Assembly: GCA_902779445.1 (NCBI GenBank)
Contig: CACZBM010000013.1
Coordinates: forward strand, 1 to 55,675
Reading direction: 5' to 3'
Source: an uncultured Lachnospiraceae bacterium
GTDB taxonomy: Bacteria; Bacillota; Clostridia; Lachnospirales; Lachnospiraceae
Length of the DNA: 55,675 nt
Positions within the stretch are counted from its first letter, which is position 1, and each line of letters begins with the position of its first letter. Below, in pieces: positions 26,387 to 35,140 of this stretch. A model generated the notes under the pieces. That model searched no databases and had not been told where the DNA came from. It worked only from the letters and a program-made list of their open reading frames with translations. Both the position numbers and the translations under genes were made by a program.

Positions 26387-27469
26387 TTATCTCCTCCCGT
26401 ACATTTTCTCGTAGTAATCTGCGTAGTCACCACTGGTAATATGTTCCATCCACTCTTCGTTCTGAAGATACCATGCTATGGTCTTTTTGATACCTTCTTC
26501 AAAACGTGTTTCCGGCTCCCAGGAAAGTTCTTTTTTTATCTTATCCGGAGCGATGGCATAGCGCCTGTCATGGCCCTTTCTGTCGGTCACGAACTTTATG
26601 AGATCCTCGCTCACATTCTTCTTCCTGTCGTCATCATCCGGAAGTATCTCCTTCAAGGTGTCAAGAATGATATGAATTATCTCAATATTCTGCTTCTCAT
26701 TATGTCCGCCTATATTATACTTTTCTCCGATCCTGCCGCCGTTTAATACCATGTCGATACCCTTGCAGTGATCATCCACATAGAGCCAGTCACGGACATT
26801 CTTTCCGTCTCCGTATACCGGAAGCTCTTTCCCGTGGAGAGCATTATTGATGATAAGAGGGATCAGTTTTTCCGGGAACTGATAAGGTCCGTAATTATTG
26901 GAGCAGTTGGTGATGACCGCCGGGAAATGATAAGTGTCCACGTAAGCCTTTACAAGGAAATCGGAAGAAGCCTTGCTCGCCGAGTAAGGACTGTGCGGTG
27001 AATAAGGGGTATCCTCGTAGAAATAGTCATCAGGATCTTCCAGTGATCCGTACACTTCATCCGTGGAAACATGGAGAAAACGCTTGCCCTCCTTGAAATT
27101 TCCGTCCTTGTCTTCCCATGCATCTTTTGCGGAATTCAGCATTATCAATGTTCCGAGAACATTTGTCTCCACAAAGATCTCAGGATTTTCTATGCTTCTG
27201 TCCACGTGGCTTTCAGCTGCGAAATTCACCACATAGTCAATATCGTTATCCTTAAATATGGCAGATATTGCTTTCTTGTCCCTGATATCGGCCTTTACAA
27301 ATTCATAGTGATATTTTTCCTCCAGGCCTTTAAGGTTTTCAAGATTACCTGCATAGGTAAGGGCATCCACATTAATGATACGGATCTGATCACCGTATTT
27401 TCTGAACATATAATGAATGAAGTTGGAACCTATGAAGCCGGCTCCTCCTGTGACAAGATACGTTTTCAA
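26387..27469 (-). CDS. rfbB: dTDP-glucose 4,6-dehydratase
   Basis: This 360-residue short-chain dehydrogenase-like enzyme has the NAD-binding [12 protein letters not shown] at the N-terminus, [20 protein letters not shown] with the catalytic Asp-Glu, and YSASKASSD (Tyr-x3-Lys) near residue 170. It converts dTDP-glucose to dTDP-4-keto-6-deoxyglucose. The start is TTG at 27469, 8 bases after GGAGG (minus, 27478-27482). An upstream in-frame extension to 27526 lacks a ribosome binding site. Confidence 0.96.
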   Translation of the reverse strand: MKTYLVTGGAGFIGSNFIHYMFRKYGDQIRIINVDALTYAGNLENLKGLEEKYHYEFVKADIRDKKAISAIFKDNDIDYVVNFAAESHVDRSIENPEIFVETNVLGTLIMLNSAKDAWEDKDGNFKEGKRFLHVSTDEVYGSLEDPDDYFYEDTPYSPHSPYSASKASSDFLVKAYVDTYHFPAVITNCSNNYGPYQFPEKLIPLIINNALHGKELPVYGDGKNVRDWLYVDDHCKGIDMVLNGGRIGEKYNIGGHNEKQNIEIIHIILDTLKEILPDDDDRKKNVSEDLIKFVTDRKGHDRRYAIAPDKIKKELSWEPETRFEEGIKKTIAWYLQNEEWMEHITSGDYADYYEKMYGRR

Positions 27470-27538
27470 TTTCAATCCCTCCAAAAATAATATTTTAACT
27501 AACCTATTATACAGTATTTTGGGCATATTGTCATTTAG

Positions 27539-27589
27539 CCCTCATCAGTCGACTTCGTCGACAGCTTCTCCCAGAGGGAGAAGCCAATT
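27539..27589 (-). repeat. R2 repeat, short form
   Basis: CCCTCATCAGTCGAC, with hairpin GTCGAC-TTC-GTCGAC, is followed by hairpin CTTCTCCC-AGA-GGGAGAAG. It lies between the GT2 gene at 27597 and rfbB, upstream of the rfbB start. Confidence 0.8.
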
Positions 27590-27596
27590 AATCTCA

Positions 27597-28604
27597 TCAG
27601 CTTCTCTCTTTTGCGAGAGCTGCAAACTTGGCCGCATTCTCCAGATCACCCATTATCACATAGGAAATATGAAGCCCCAGGAAAGGATAGGAATCCCTGT
27701 ACTTGATATTAAGCAGAGGCTGGGTCTCAAAAGCCGCATTATAATACCACATACATGCTTCTCCGTAATTCCTCTTGGACCTGTAGTACTCACCCAGTTC
27801 AAAGACAGCCTCGGACGGAGTGTGGTCAGAGGCCATAGCTCTGGAAACCGCCAGAAGCATGAGGGAAGGATCATCCATCAGTCTCGCGCATTTAATGACT
27901 ACACAGGCATCCATCAGCACCATATCCTCTTCTTCATCCTTATCCATTCTGGATCTGAAGAATCCAAGAGCTTCCAGGAAGTCATCATCGCTTCCCACTA
28001 TAAAGAGCTCTCTCGCATACATTTTAGCGAGATGGTTTGATATATTACCGTCCTTCTTTATGATATCCCTGAACATGGAGAAATCGCGTCCGCTGTGTGT
28101 AGATGACGGGCAATGTTTGATCTCTATATCGCTGTCATAAATGACCGGCGAAGTCCTTACGGTCTCGTGGAGAGGATCTTCCCAGACAAAGGTGCGGAGC
28201 CTCTTAAAAAGCTTGGGGCGGAGTTCCTTATCGAAATTATAGGTGGTATTTCCGGAGAGCTGATTGGTATACAGCATCTGCACTATATCTATCTCCGGCA
28301 GCAGTGCTTCCTTCAGCATCCGGAATTTTTTCACATTCTTCGGATCCACCACTTCATCTGCATCAGCACTGTATATATAGTCTCCCGTGGCAAGTGAAAA
28401 TGCATAGTTCCTGGCAGCCGCAAAATCATCCTCCCACTCAAAGTCATATACCTTATCCGTATATTCCCGGGCGATCTCTTTTGTCCCGTCAGTGGAGCCG
28501 GTATCCACTATAATGATCTCATCCATAAGATCTTTTATGGGATCCAGGCATCTCCGGAGGATATCCTCCTCATTCTTCACTATCATACACAAGCTGAATG
28601 TCAT
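27597..28604 (-). CDS. GT2 glycosyltransferase with helical-repeat C-terminus
   Basis: This 335-residue protein has an N-terminal GT2 domain (SLCMIVKNEEDILRRCL, IIIVDTGSTDGTKEIA, FAAARNYAFSLATGDYI, SADADEVVDP). This is the subgroup whose members often carry TPR-like C-terminal helices. Residues 195-335 are helical, with patterns such as AVFELGEYYRSKRNYGEA resembling TPRs. The S-glycosyltransferase SunS is one known member of this architecture, so a protein or peptide acceptor is possible. The context favours polysaccharide work. AGGAGA precedes the ATG. Confidence 0.82.
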   Translation of the reverse strand: MTFSLCMIVKNEEDILRRCLDPIKDLMDEIIIVDTGSTDGTKEIAREYTDKVYDFEWEDDFAAARNYAFSLATGDYIYSADADEVVDPKNVKKFRMLKEALLPEIDIVQMLYTNQLSGNTTYNFDKELRPKLFKRLRTFVWEDPLHETVRTSPVIYDSDIEIKHCPSSTHSGRDFSMFRDIIKKDGNISNHLAKMYARELFIVGSDDDFLEALGFFRSRMDKDEEEDMVLMDACVVIKCARLMDDPSLMLLAVSRAMASDHTPSEAVFELGEYYRSKRNYGEACMWYYNAAFETQPLLNIKYRDSYPFLGLHISYVIMGDLENAAKFAALAKERS

Positions 28605-28614
28605 AGGCCTTCTC

Positions 28615-29676
28615 CTATTCTTCCGGTTTATTGATGGTATCCGGATATGTGTCGGTGGGAAGGTCGAAATTCACCGCCTGGGAGTACAGAATGTCCATAA
28701 GTTCATCCACATTATCCTTTGTCACATACATTCCATAGCCCTGACGGAGAAGTTCCGGATCCCCCTCATTTTTATACATCCTTTTAATTATCTGATCTGC
28801 CACACCGGGGCAGAAATGACTGGTCTCATAGTACTGGCTCATGTCCAGCGTCACATTATTGAATCCGCTGAAATTCCAATAGGGCGTTATTTCAGCCAGT
28901 TCTTTAAGGAATACTATATATCCGTTTGCTATATCTTTTTCATAGGTATATCCGTTTATCGGATTTGTGAAAATGCGTAAGTTTATATCATTATCCCTGC
29001 AAAGTTCCACTATCTGTCTTATCTCATCAAGGCTCTCTTCCCTTGGATAGTAATAATCAGACCAGGTGGGATCAGTCTTGTCATAATGAAAATCAGTCTT
29101 GATGCTTAAATTCTCTGTCCCGGTCTCTATAAGCCTTGCCCCGTAGTCCGGATCCGTATTCTTATGTCTCATGATCACTTCTATGGACTGAGAAAGGGTC
29201 ACAAGATCCAGATAGGAAAGATAAAACCCCGCCTTATCCGTCAGAGTACCGCTCCATGGAAACTGTTTCCTGTAGAGCTGTTCTTCATGCATGGCCGGAT
29301 CAACGAAGTAGGAAATATCATCTACTCCCATTGTCACATTCTTTATCTTAATCCCTCTGCTCACAAGATCCCTTAAGTTCTGAAGGTGTTCCCCCGGAGT
29401 ACCCTCGGAATAAGCCATGTCATAGTAATTCCCGTCATCCATTTTTGACACATCAAAAAATCCCGTCCTGGAAGACCCGAAAAGAAATGAATCATACTTT
29501 TCCGGATTCCTCAGAATGTTCATCATCTTTACATAGCTCTTATTTGGTTCTACCCCGTTATTCCTGATGTTATTCCAGTGGAAGATATTATAGGGATCCA
29601 TCCCCACCCCGAGAGGCAGGAATATCACCGCCAGAATAGCAAGGAATATGAAGGATTTTTTAATGAATCTGGTCAT
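28615..29676 (-). CDS. SGNH/AlgJ-like partner of MBOAT acetyltransferase
   Basis: This 353-residue protein has an N-terminal signal anchor (about 6-25) and an extracellular SGNH-like domain: FLFGSSRTGFF (GxS nucleophile, about S69) and, near 295-300, YYETSHFCPGVAD, which supplies the Asp/His-type end of the fold. Such proteins (AlgJ, AlgX, DltD, WssI types) complete transfer of acyl groups brought across the membrane by an MBOAT protein; that gene lies directly upstream. The ribosome binding site GATGAGGG matches the R2 terminus. Confidence 0.72.
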   Translation of the reverse strand: MTRFIKKSFIFLAILAVIFLPLGVGMDPYNIFHWNNIRNNGVEPNKSYVKMMNILRNPEKYDSFLFGSSRTGFFDVSKMDDGNYYDMAYSEGTPGEHLQNLRDLVSRGIKIKNVTMGVDDISYFVDPAMHEEQLYRKQFPWSGTLTDKAGFYLSYLDLVTLSQSIEVIMRHKNTDPDYGARLIETGTENLSIKTDFHYDKTDPTWSDYYYPREESLDEIRQIVELCRDNDINLRIFTNPINGYTYEKDIANGYIVFLKELAEITPYWNFSGFNNVTLDMSQYYETSHFCPGVADQIIKRMYKNEGDPELLRQGYGMYVTKDNVDELMDILYSQAVNFDLPTDTYPDTINKPEE

Positions 29677-29678
29677 AA

Positions 29679-29752
29679 ACCCTCATCCACCTAATACCTC
29701 ATCCGTCAGCGCTTCGCGCTGCCACCTTCCCCTATGAGGGGAAGGCATAGAT
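29679..29752 (-). repeat. R2 repeat, short form
   Basis: A 12-base R2 end fragment (29679-29690) precedes a complete short copy. This contains hairpin CAGCGC-TTC-GCGCTG and hairpin CCTTCCCC/GGGGAAGG. It lies between the MBOAT and SGNH genes. Confidence 0.8.
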
Positions 29753-29759
29753 TAGCAGG

Positions 29760-31229
29760 CTAAAAATTAAAGTATATAAACTGCTGGGTCGTTCCGCCGT
29801 GCAGCTTATTAACTATCATCAATACTGTTACAGAAATATATATCAACCAACGGAGGGGCAGCTTCCACCTGGACATCTCCTTCGGAATGTCGTGCTTCAG
29901 CGAGAAGAAGTCATAGACCATAAGGACGACTATCGCAGCGAAGAGCTTCCAGAGCCCCATTGTGGTTATAAGCATATCCACAGTCATCTTTTTCCATGCA
30001 TCAGCAAAATGGAAAATAACACCGTTATGCAGATGTGTCATTATAAACAGGGCATCGGAGATGCTGTCTGCCCTGAAAAATATCCAGGCTATGTCGATCA
30101 GGGCAAAGGTCAGCAGCCAGTGAAAGATGATGGAAACACGGCTCTCTCCGGACTCTTTCTGCTTTCTTTTCCCGGTCCTGTCTCTGAAGAAACCCTCTAT
30201 TATCTGGTATATCCCGTGAAGTCCTCCCCAGAAGACAAATGTCCAGTTGGCTCCGTGCCAAAGTCCCGATACCAGCATAGTAATAAAGAGATTCACATTC
30301 TTCCTGAATGTCCCTTTTCTGCTGCCTCCGAGAGGGATATATACATAATCCCTGAACCAGGTTGACAGTGAAATATGCCATCTGGACCAGAACTCCCTTA
30401 CAGATCTTGAAAAATAAGGGCTTTTAAAATTCTGCATGAGTTCTATATTGAATAACCTGGCAGTTCCTATAGCTATGTCCGAATATCCGGAAAAGTCACA
30501 GTATATCTGGAAGGTGTACATAACCGAAGCCATGATAAATGTCATTCCGAAATAATAGGGAACATTACCGTATATCAGGTCCACATATTTTGCCAGGGCA
30601 TCCGAGATCACCAGTTTCTTAAAATAGCCCCAGAGCATCATCCTTAAACCCTCGACCGCCATGTCGTAGTCAAACTTCCGCTCTTTCTCAAGCTGGGGCA
30701 TGAGCTCATTGGTGCGTCCTATAGGTCCCGCGATTATCTGTGGGAAGAAGGACACATACAGCGCAAACCTGGCAAAACTCTTCTGGGGCTTACTCTTCCC
30801 GGAATATACATCCAGGAGATAGCTCGCAGACTGAAAGGTATAAAAGGATATTCCCACCGGCATCAGAAGATTCAAAAGGTGGGGCTCTATATTAAACGAA
30901 AACAGCTTCAAAAACTCCGTGATACTGCTGGCAGTAAAGTTATAGTACTTAAAAAAGACCAGTATCCCGAAACACAGAACAAGAGTTACGGCAAGTATGC
31001 CTTTTCTAAACCGGACATCTTCCTTATCCGCCCTGTCCACCACCAGAGACGCAAGCCACACTATCAGGCTGGTGGCAAGGAGCAGCAGCACATATCTCGG
31101 GCTGGCAGCCATGTAAAAATAATAGCTGACAAGGAGCAGTACTATCCATCTGAATTTTGAAGGTGCTATCCAGTATAATCCGAATGCAATGGGCAAAAAT
31201 ACAAGGAAAGCAAGTGAATTAAAAAGCAT
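29760..31229 (-). CDS. MBOAT family O-acyltransferase (AlgI/DltB-like)
   Basis: This 489-residue polytopic protein has about eleven hydrophobic segments. Family features include LMPVGISFYTFQSASYLLDVY, the QIIAGPIGR segment, FWSRWHISLSTWFRDYVYIPLGGS and the catalytic-His region SGLWHGANWTFVFWGGLHG. It moves an acetyl group from a cytoplasmic donor to the outer face for polysaccharide O-acetylation together with the SGNH partner. It is the first gene of the leftward polysaccharide locus. AGGAAAA lies 6-7 bases before the ATG. Confidence 0.93.
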   Translation of the reverse strand: MLFNSLAFLVFLPIAFGLYWIAPSKFRWIVLLLVSYYFYMAASPRYVLLLLATSLIVWLASLVVDRADKEDVRFRKGILAVTLVLCFGILVFFKYYNFTASSITEFLKLFSFNIEPHLLNLLMPVGISFYTFQSASYLLDVYSGKSKPQKSFARFALYVSFFPQIIAGPIGRTNELMPQLEKERKFDYDMAVEGLRMMLWGYFKKLVISDALAKYVDLIYGNVPYYFGMTFIMASVMYTFQIYCDFSGYSDIAIGTARLFNIELMQNFKSPYFSRSVREFWSRWHISLSTWFRDYVYIPLGGSRKGTFRKNVNLFITMLVSGLWHGANWTFVFWGGLHGIYQIIEGFFRDRTGKRKQKESGESRVSIIFHWLLTFALIDIAWIFFRADSISDALFIMTHLHNGVIFHFADAWKKMTVDMLITTMGLWKLFAAIVVLMVYDFFSLKHDIPKEMSRWKLPLRWLIYISVTVLMIVNKLHGGTTQQFIYFNF

Positions 31230-31244
31230 TTTACTATTTTCCTA

Positions 31245-31273
31245 TTGCTATAGTATGAAAAGCGTGGTACACT
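31245..31273 (+). promoter_or_regulatory. Predicted promoter of the Rrf2-type regulator
   Basis: TTGCTA, a 17-base spacer and TACACT lie in the 88-bp divergent gap between the MBOAT and Rrf2-type genes. The polysaccharide operon must start in the same gap on the other strand, but no equally good minus-strand promoter was seen. The regulator could control both directions. Confidence 0.5.
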
Positions 31274-31317
31274 CTAATTCAGTATAGCATAAAACATTAC
31301 CACAAGGAGTATTTATC

Positions 31318-31758
31318 ATGAAGATATCAACCCGGGGAAGATACGCTGTCAGAGTGATGCTTGACCTTGCTCTTCACGACACGGGAGAATATATAAAAGT
31401 AAAAGATATTGCAAAGAGACAGAGCATTTCCGAAAAATACCTGGAGCAGATAATCTCCATACTGAACAAAGCCGGATACGTTCACTCTGTCCGCGGCGCC
31501 CAGGGCGGATACCGCCTGGCAAATAAGCCCGAAACATATACTGTCGGTATGATCCTGCGCCTGACGGAAGGTTCTCTGTCTCCTGTTTCCTGTCTGGATA
31601 ATGATCCTGTTCAGTGTGAAAGGTACAGCATTTGTGAAACCGTGATGATATGGCAGAGGCTCCTGGATGCTATAAACAGTGTAATCGACAACGTAACCAT
31701 CCAGGACCTCGTCGATAAGCATAATGAAAGCAATGCCAGCGACGACTACGTCATCTGA
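31318..31758 (+). CDS. Rrf2 family transcriptional regulator, IscR-like with three cysteines
   Basis: In this 146-residue protein the winged helix is opened by MKISTRGRYAVRVMLDLA and contains KDIAKRQSISEKYLEQII and the wing VRGAQGGYRLA. Cysteines at 92, 100 and 106 match the Fe-S-binding triad region of IscR (there 92, 98, 104), suggesting an iron-sulfur or redox sensor. No cysteine-desulfurase gene follows. AAGGAG lies 8-9 bases before the ATG. Its 3' end overlaps that of the convergent arcC gene by 8 bp. Confidence 0.92.
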   Translation: MKISTRGRYAVRVMLDLALHDTGEYIKVKDIAKRQSISEKYLEQIISILNKAGYVHSVRGAQGGYRLANKPETYTVGMILRLTEGSLSPVSCLDNDPVQCERYSICETVMIWQRLLDAINSVIDNVTIQDLVDKHNESNASDDYVI

Positions 31759-32686
31759 CCATTCTGGTGCCGTTCTTTCCCGCTATGGCATCCTCTACCG
31801 CACCAATACTGGTAATGAGAACCTCTGCGTCCTTTGATGACTTCAGAAACTCGAGGGCAGCTTCGATCTTCGGCTTCATTGTGCCATCTTCGAACTGTCC
31901 TTCTGCCATCAGTTTTTCAGCCTCATCTATATGAAGTTCGTATATAGGTTCCTCATCTTCTTTTCCGAAATTTTTTCTTACGGAATCCACACCCGTTAAT
32001 ATGATCAGACTGTCAGCCTCCAGCTTTCGGGCGAGAAGAGCTGCGATACTGTCTTTCTCGATAACAGCGCTCGCCCCCTTTAATGCGCAGTTCTGCTCAA
32101 TGACCGGTATTCCGCCGCCTCCTGCCGCAATCACTATCATCCCTGAATCAAAGAGTGTCCTTATGGCATCGATCTCCACGATCTCCATGGGCTTCGGAGC
32201 AGCTACTACCCTTAAGAATCCTTTACCCGCATCATCTACTGTAAAGTTTCCCTTCCGTTCTTCCATTGCAGCTTCTTCGGCTGTCATGTGACGTCCGATA
32301 ACCTTTGTCGGATGATAGAAAGCATCATCATAAGGGTCTACGGTCACCTGGGTTAAGACCGTCACCACGTTCCTGCTCACTCCTCTTGAAAGAAGTTCTC
32401 CTTTAAGGGAATTCTGTATATCGTATCCCACATATCCCTGGCTCATTGCCGAACATACACACATTGCTGCGGAAGAGTAATCAGGATAGATGTGCCTGAG
32501 CTCTGTCATTGCCTTATGTATCATGGATACCTGAGGTCCGTTTGAATGAGTGATGGCAAGATCGTATCCTTCACAGGCCAGATCTGCCAGGGCCTTTGCA
32601 GTGAGCTTTACCGCATCCCACTGTTCTGCCGTTGTGTATCCCAATGCATTATGTCCGAGGGACACCACTGCGCGTTTTGTCGTCAT
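31751..32686 (-). CDS. arcC: Carbamate kinase
   Basis: This 311-residue protein is of standard length, with SLGHNALGY at the N-terminus, THSNGPQVSMI, VIAAGGGGIPVI, IEKDSIAALLA and ILTGVDSV. It interconverts carbamoyl phosphate plus ADP with ATP, CO2 and ammonia. It follows glgP by 9 bp and has GGAGAAA before the ATG, so the two are probably co-transcribed. No arginine deiminase or ornithine carbamoyltransferase gene is present, so its carbamoyl phosphate source is not shown here. Confidence 0.95.
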   Translation of the reverse strand: MTTKRAVVSLGHNALGYTTAEQWDAVKLTAKALADLACEGYDLAITHSNGPQVSMIHKAMTELRHIYPDYSSAAMCVCSAMSQGYVGYDIQNSLKGELLSRGVSRNVVTVLTQVTVDPYDDAFYHPTKVIGRHMTAEEAAMEERKGNFTVDDAGKGFLRVVAAPKPMEIVEIDAIRTLFDSGMIVIAAGGGGIPVIEQNCALKGASAVIEKDSIAALLARKLEADSLIILTGVDSVRKNFGKEDEEPIYELHIDEAEKLMAEGQFEDGTMKPKIEAALEFLKSSKDAEVLITSIGAVEDAIAGKNGTRMVR

Positions 32687-32695
32687 AGTTTCTCC

Positions 32696-34963
32696 TTATA
32701 ATTTCCAAATATCCCTGTTGTATTCGGCTATGGTTCTGTCACTTGAGAAGAAGCCGGCCTTGGAGATATTGACTAGCATCATCCTTCTCCATTTATCCCT
32801 GTTTTCATAATCGGCAAATATCCTGTCTTTTGCCTTGATATAATCTTCCAGGTCGAGAAGGGTCATGAACCAGTCTTTATTAATGAGTTCCTTATACAGC
32901 CTCTCGAGATTTTCCTTATGTCCTGTCTTCATGCAGAGAGGGCCTGTTATAAAGTCTACGGCCTCTTTTACAACTTTTGACTTCGCATAAATATCCTTTG
33001 AGACATAATCTGCCTTTGCATAATGGTTAATGACCGTATCCGAATCAGCTCCGAAGATATAGATATTATCATCACCCACCAGATCGTGTATCTCCACATT
33101 TGCGCCATCATCGGTTCCGAGAGTCACGGCACCGTTAAGCATGAATTTCATATTTGAAGTGCCTGATGCCTCTTTAGAAGCAAGCGATATCTGTTCGGAT
33201 ATATCACAGGCGGGTATCAGCTTCTCAGCGTATGTCACATTGTAATTTGTTACCATCACCACCTTAAGATAAGGACTCACATCCGGATCCTTATTTATAA
33301 TCTCCTGAAGAACGAGTATCAGGTGGATTATGTCCCTGGCTATCACATAGGCCGGTGCAGCCTTGGCGCCGAAGATGCATGTGATCGGTCTCTCCGGCTT
33401 CTTTCCGCCCTTGATCTCCAGGTATTTATGTATGATGTAAAGAGCGTTCATCTGCTGCCTCTTATATTCGTGCAGCCGCTTAACCTGTATGTCAAAGATG
33501 GATCCGGGATCAAGATCTACCCCTTCATGCTTTTTAATATACTTTACGAGCTCCTCTTTATTTTCCTTCTTGATCTTTTCAAGCTCGTTTAATACCCCTT
33601 CATCCTCCTTGAAAGCAAGAAGCCTGGTGAGATCATCGGCATTCCGTCTGTACTCACGCCCGATAGTCTTATCAAGAAAGGCGGTAAGGGGTCTGTTGCA
33701 CTGGAGCAGCCAACGGCGGAAGGTTACACCGTTTGTCTTATTATTGAACTTATCAGGATACAGCTTATAGAAGCAGTTGAGCTCCGTATTCTTAAGGATA
33801 TCCGTATGGATAGCAGCTACGCCGTTAACCGAAAAGCCGTAATGGATATCGATATGAGCCATATGGACTCTTTTTTCATCATCTATTATCCATACCTTCG
33901 GATCCTTGTGTTCTTTCTTCACTCTGTTGGCAAGCTCCTTGATAATGGGTACGAGAACCGGCACAACCTTCTCAAGGAAGTCAAGGGGCCACTTTTCCAG
34001 GGCTTCCGCAAGAATCGTATGATTGGTATAAGCGCAGGTCTTTGACACCACTTTAATGGCATCATCCATGGTGAACTCCTCTTCCTGGGTAAGGATCCTT
34101 ATAAGTTCGGGGATCACCATTGTGGGATGGGTATCATTGATCTGGATAGCCACATGTTTATCAAGGGTATGTAGATCATATCCCTTTTCCTTCATCTCAT
34201 CTATAATGAGTCTCGCTCCGTTTGAAACCATAAAATACTGCTGATAGATACGCAGGAGATTGCCGGCTTCATCTGAATCATCCGGATACAGGAAGAGAGT
34301 TAGATTCTTTTCGATATCTGTCTTATCAAAATCAATGCCGCTTTTTACAAGGGATTCATCCAGTGACTCACCATCAAAGAGATGGAGCTTGTTCAGTCCC
34401 TTTTCGTAACCCACTACATCGATGTCGTACATCCTGGACTTTACTACCCTGTCACCAAAGTGGATATCGTAAGTAACATCAGTCTTTTTAAGCCAGCCCT
34501 TTTCACTTATCCACTTATCCTTTTCAGCATTCTGCAGATAATCCTTAAACACCTGCTTGAAAAGGCCGAAATGATAATTGAGACCTATACCCGCACCGGC
34601 GAGCCCGAGAGTTGCTATGGAATCCATAAAGCAGGCCGCCAGTCTCCCCAGTCCTCCGTTACCGAGGGAAGGCTCAGGCTCTTCTTCCTCGATCTCTGTA
34701 AGAGACTTTCCGCTCTCCTTAAGTATCTCCTCCACTTCTTCATAGATACCGAGATTGATAAGGTTATTTGACAGCAGTTTCCCGATCAGAAATTCAGCTG
34801 AGATATAGTATATCTTCCGGTCACCGTCGGTTACCTTTCTCTCTCCCGCTGCTTCCTTCGCAAGCTGGAGAAGAACATGGAAAAGTTCATGTGATGTGCA
34901 CTGTTTAACAGGCCGTCCGTATAGTTTTCTGGCAAGAGTATCAAATTCTTTTCTTACATCCAT
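32696..34963 (-). CDS. glgP: Glycogen/alpha-glucan phosphorylase
   Basis: This 755-residue GT35 enzyme shows [32 protein letters not shown], the [15 protein letters not shown] block, and the pyridoxal-phosphate lysine region [15 protein letters not shown], followed by [12 protein letters not shown]. It releases glucose-1-phosphate from alpha-1,4-glucans. That could feed the phosphosugar mutase and RfbA, or catabolism. AAAGGAG precedes the ATG. A LacI-type regulator gene lies 175 bp upstream on the same strand. Confidence 0.97.
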   Translation of the reverse strand: MDVRKEFDTLARKLYGRPVKQCTSHELFHVLLQLAKEAAGERKVTDGDRKIYYISAEFLIGKLLSNNLINLGIYEEVEEILKESGKSLTEIEEEEPEPSLGNGGLGRLAACFMDSIATLGLAGAGIGLNYHFGLFKQVFKDYLQNAEKDKWISEKGWLKKTDVTYDIHFGDRVVKSRMYDIDVVGYEKGLNKLHLFDGESLDESLVKSGIDFDKTDIEKNLTLFLYPDDSDEAGNLLRIYQQYFMVSNGARLIIDEMKEKGYDLHTLDKHVAIQINDTHPTMVIPELIRILTQEEEFTMDDAIKVVSKTCAYTNHTILAEALEKWPLDFLEKVVPVLVPIIKELANRVKKEHKDPKVWIIDDEKRVHMAHIDIHYGFSVNGVAAIHTDILKNTELNCFYKLYPDKFNNKTNGVTFRRWLLQCNRPLTAFLDKTIGREYRRNADDLTRLLAFKEDEGVLNELEKIKKENKEELVKYIKKHEGVDLDPGSIFDIQVKRLHEYKRQQMNALYIIHKYLEIKGGKKPERPITCIFGAKAAPAYVIARDIIHLILVLQEIINKDPDVSPYLKVVMVTNYNVTYAEKLIPACDISEQISLASKEASGTSNMKFMLNGAVTLGTDDGANVEIHDLVGDDNIYIFGADSDTVINHYAKADYVSKDIYAKSKVVKEAVDFITGPLCMKTGHKENLERLYKELINKDWFMTLLDLEDYIKAKDRIFADYENRDKWRRMMLVNISKAGFFSSDRTIAEYNRDIWKL

Positions 34964-34981
34964 ACATTATCTCCTTTCCAG

Positions 34982-35140
34982 AGATCCTTCGCTTACGCTC
35001 AGGATGACATCGCTGTCTGAGGGCGTTAGCCCGCCGCTTTGCCGTCATTCCGAGGGCGTTAGCCCGCCGCTTCGATGTCATTCTGAGGGCGTTAGCCCGC
35101 CGCTTTGCCGTCATTCTGAGGGCGTTAGCCCGAAGGATCT
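34982..35140. repeat. R1 repeat with 33-bp tandem array
   Basis: An R1 half (GATCCTTCGCTTACGCTCAG) is followed by four copies of TGAGGGCGTTAGCCCG at 35018, 35051, 35084 and 35117 (the second starts C-G-A), with an exact period of 33 bases. It ends in CGAAGGATCTA, whose last three bases are the LacI gene's stop codon. Confidence 0.9.

Noticed and set aside
34982..35140. CRISPR array
   Set aside because: The 33-bp repeats are contiguous without unique spacers and match the dispersed R1 family; no cas genes are present.
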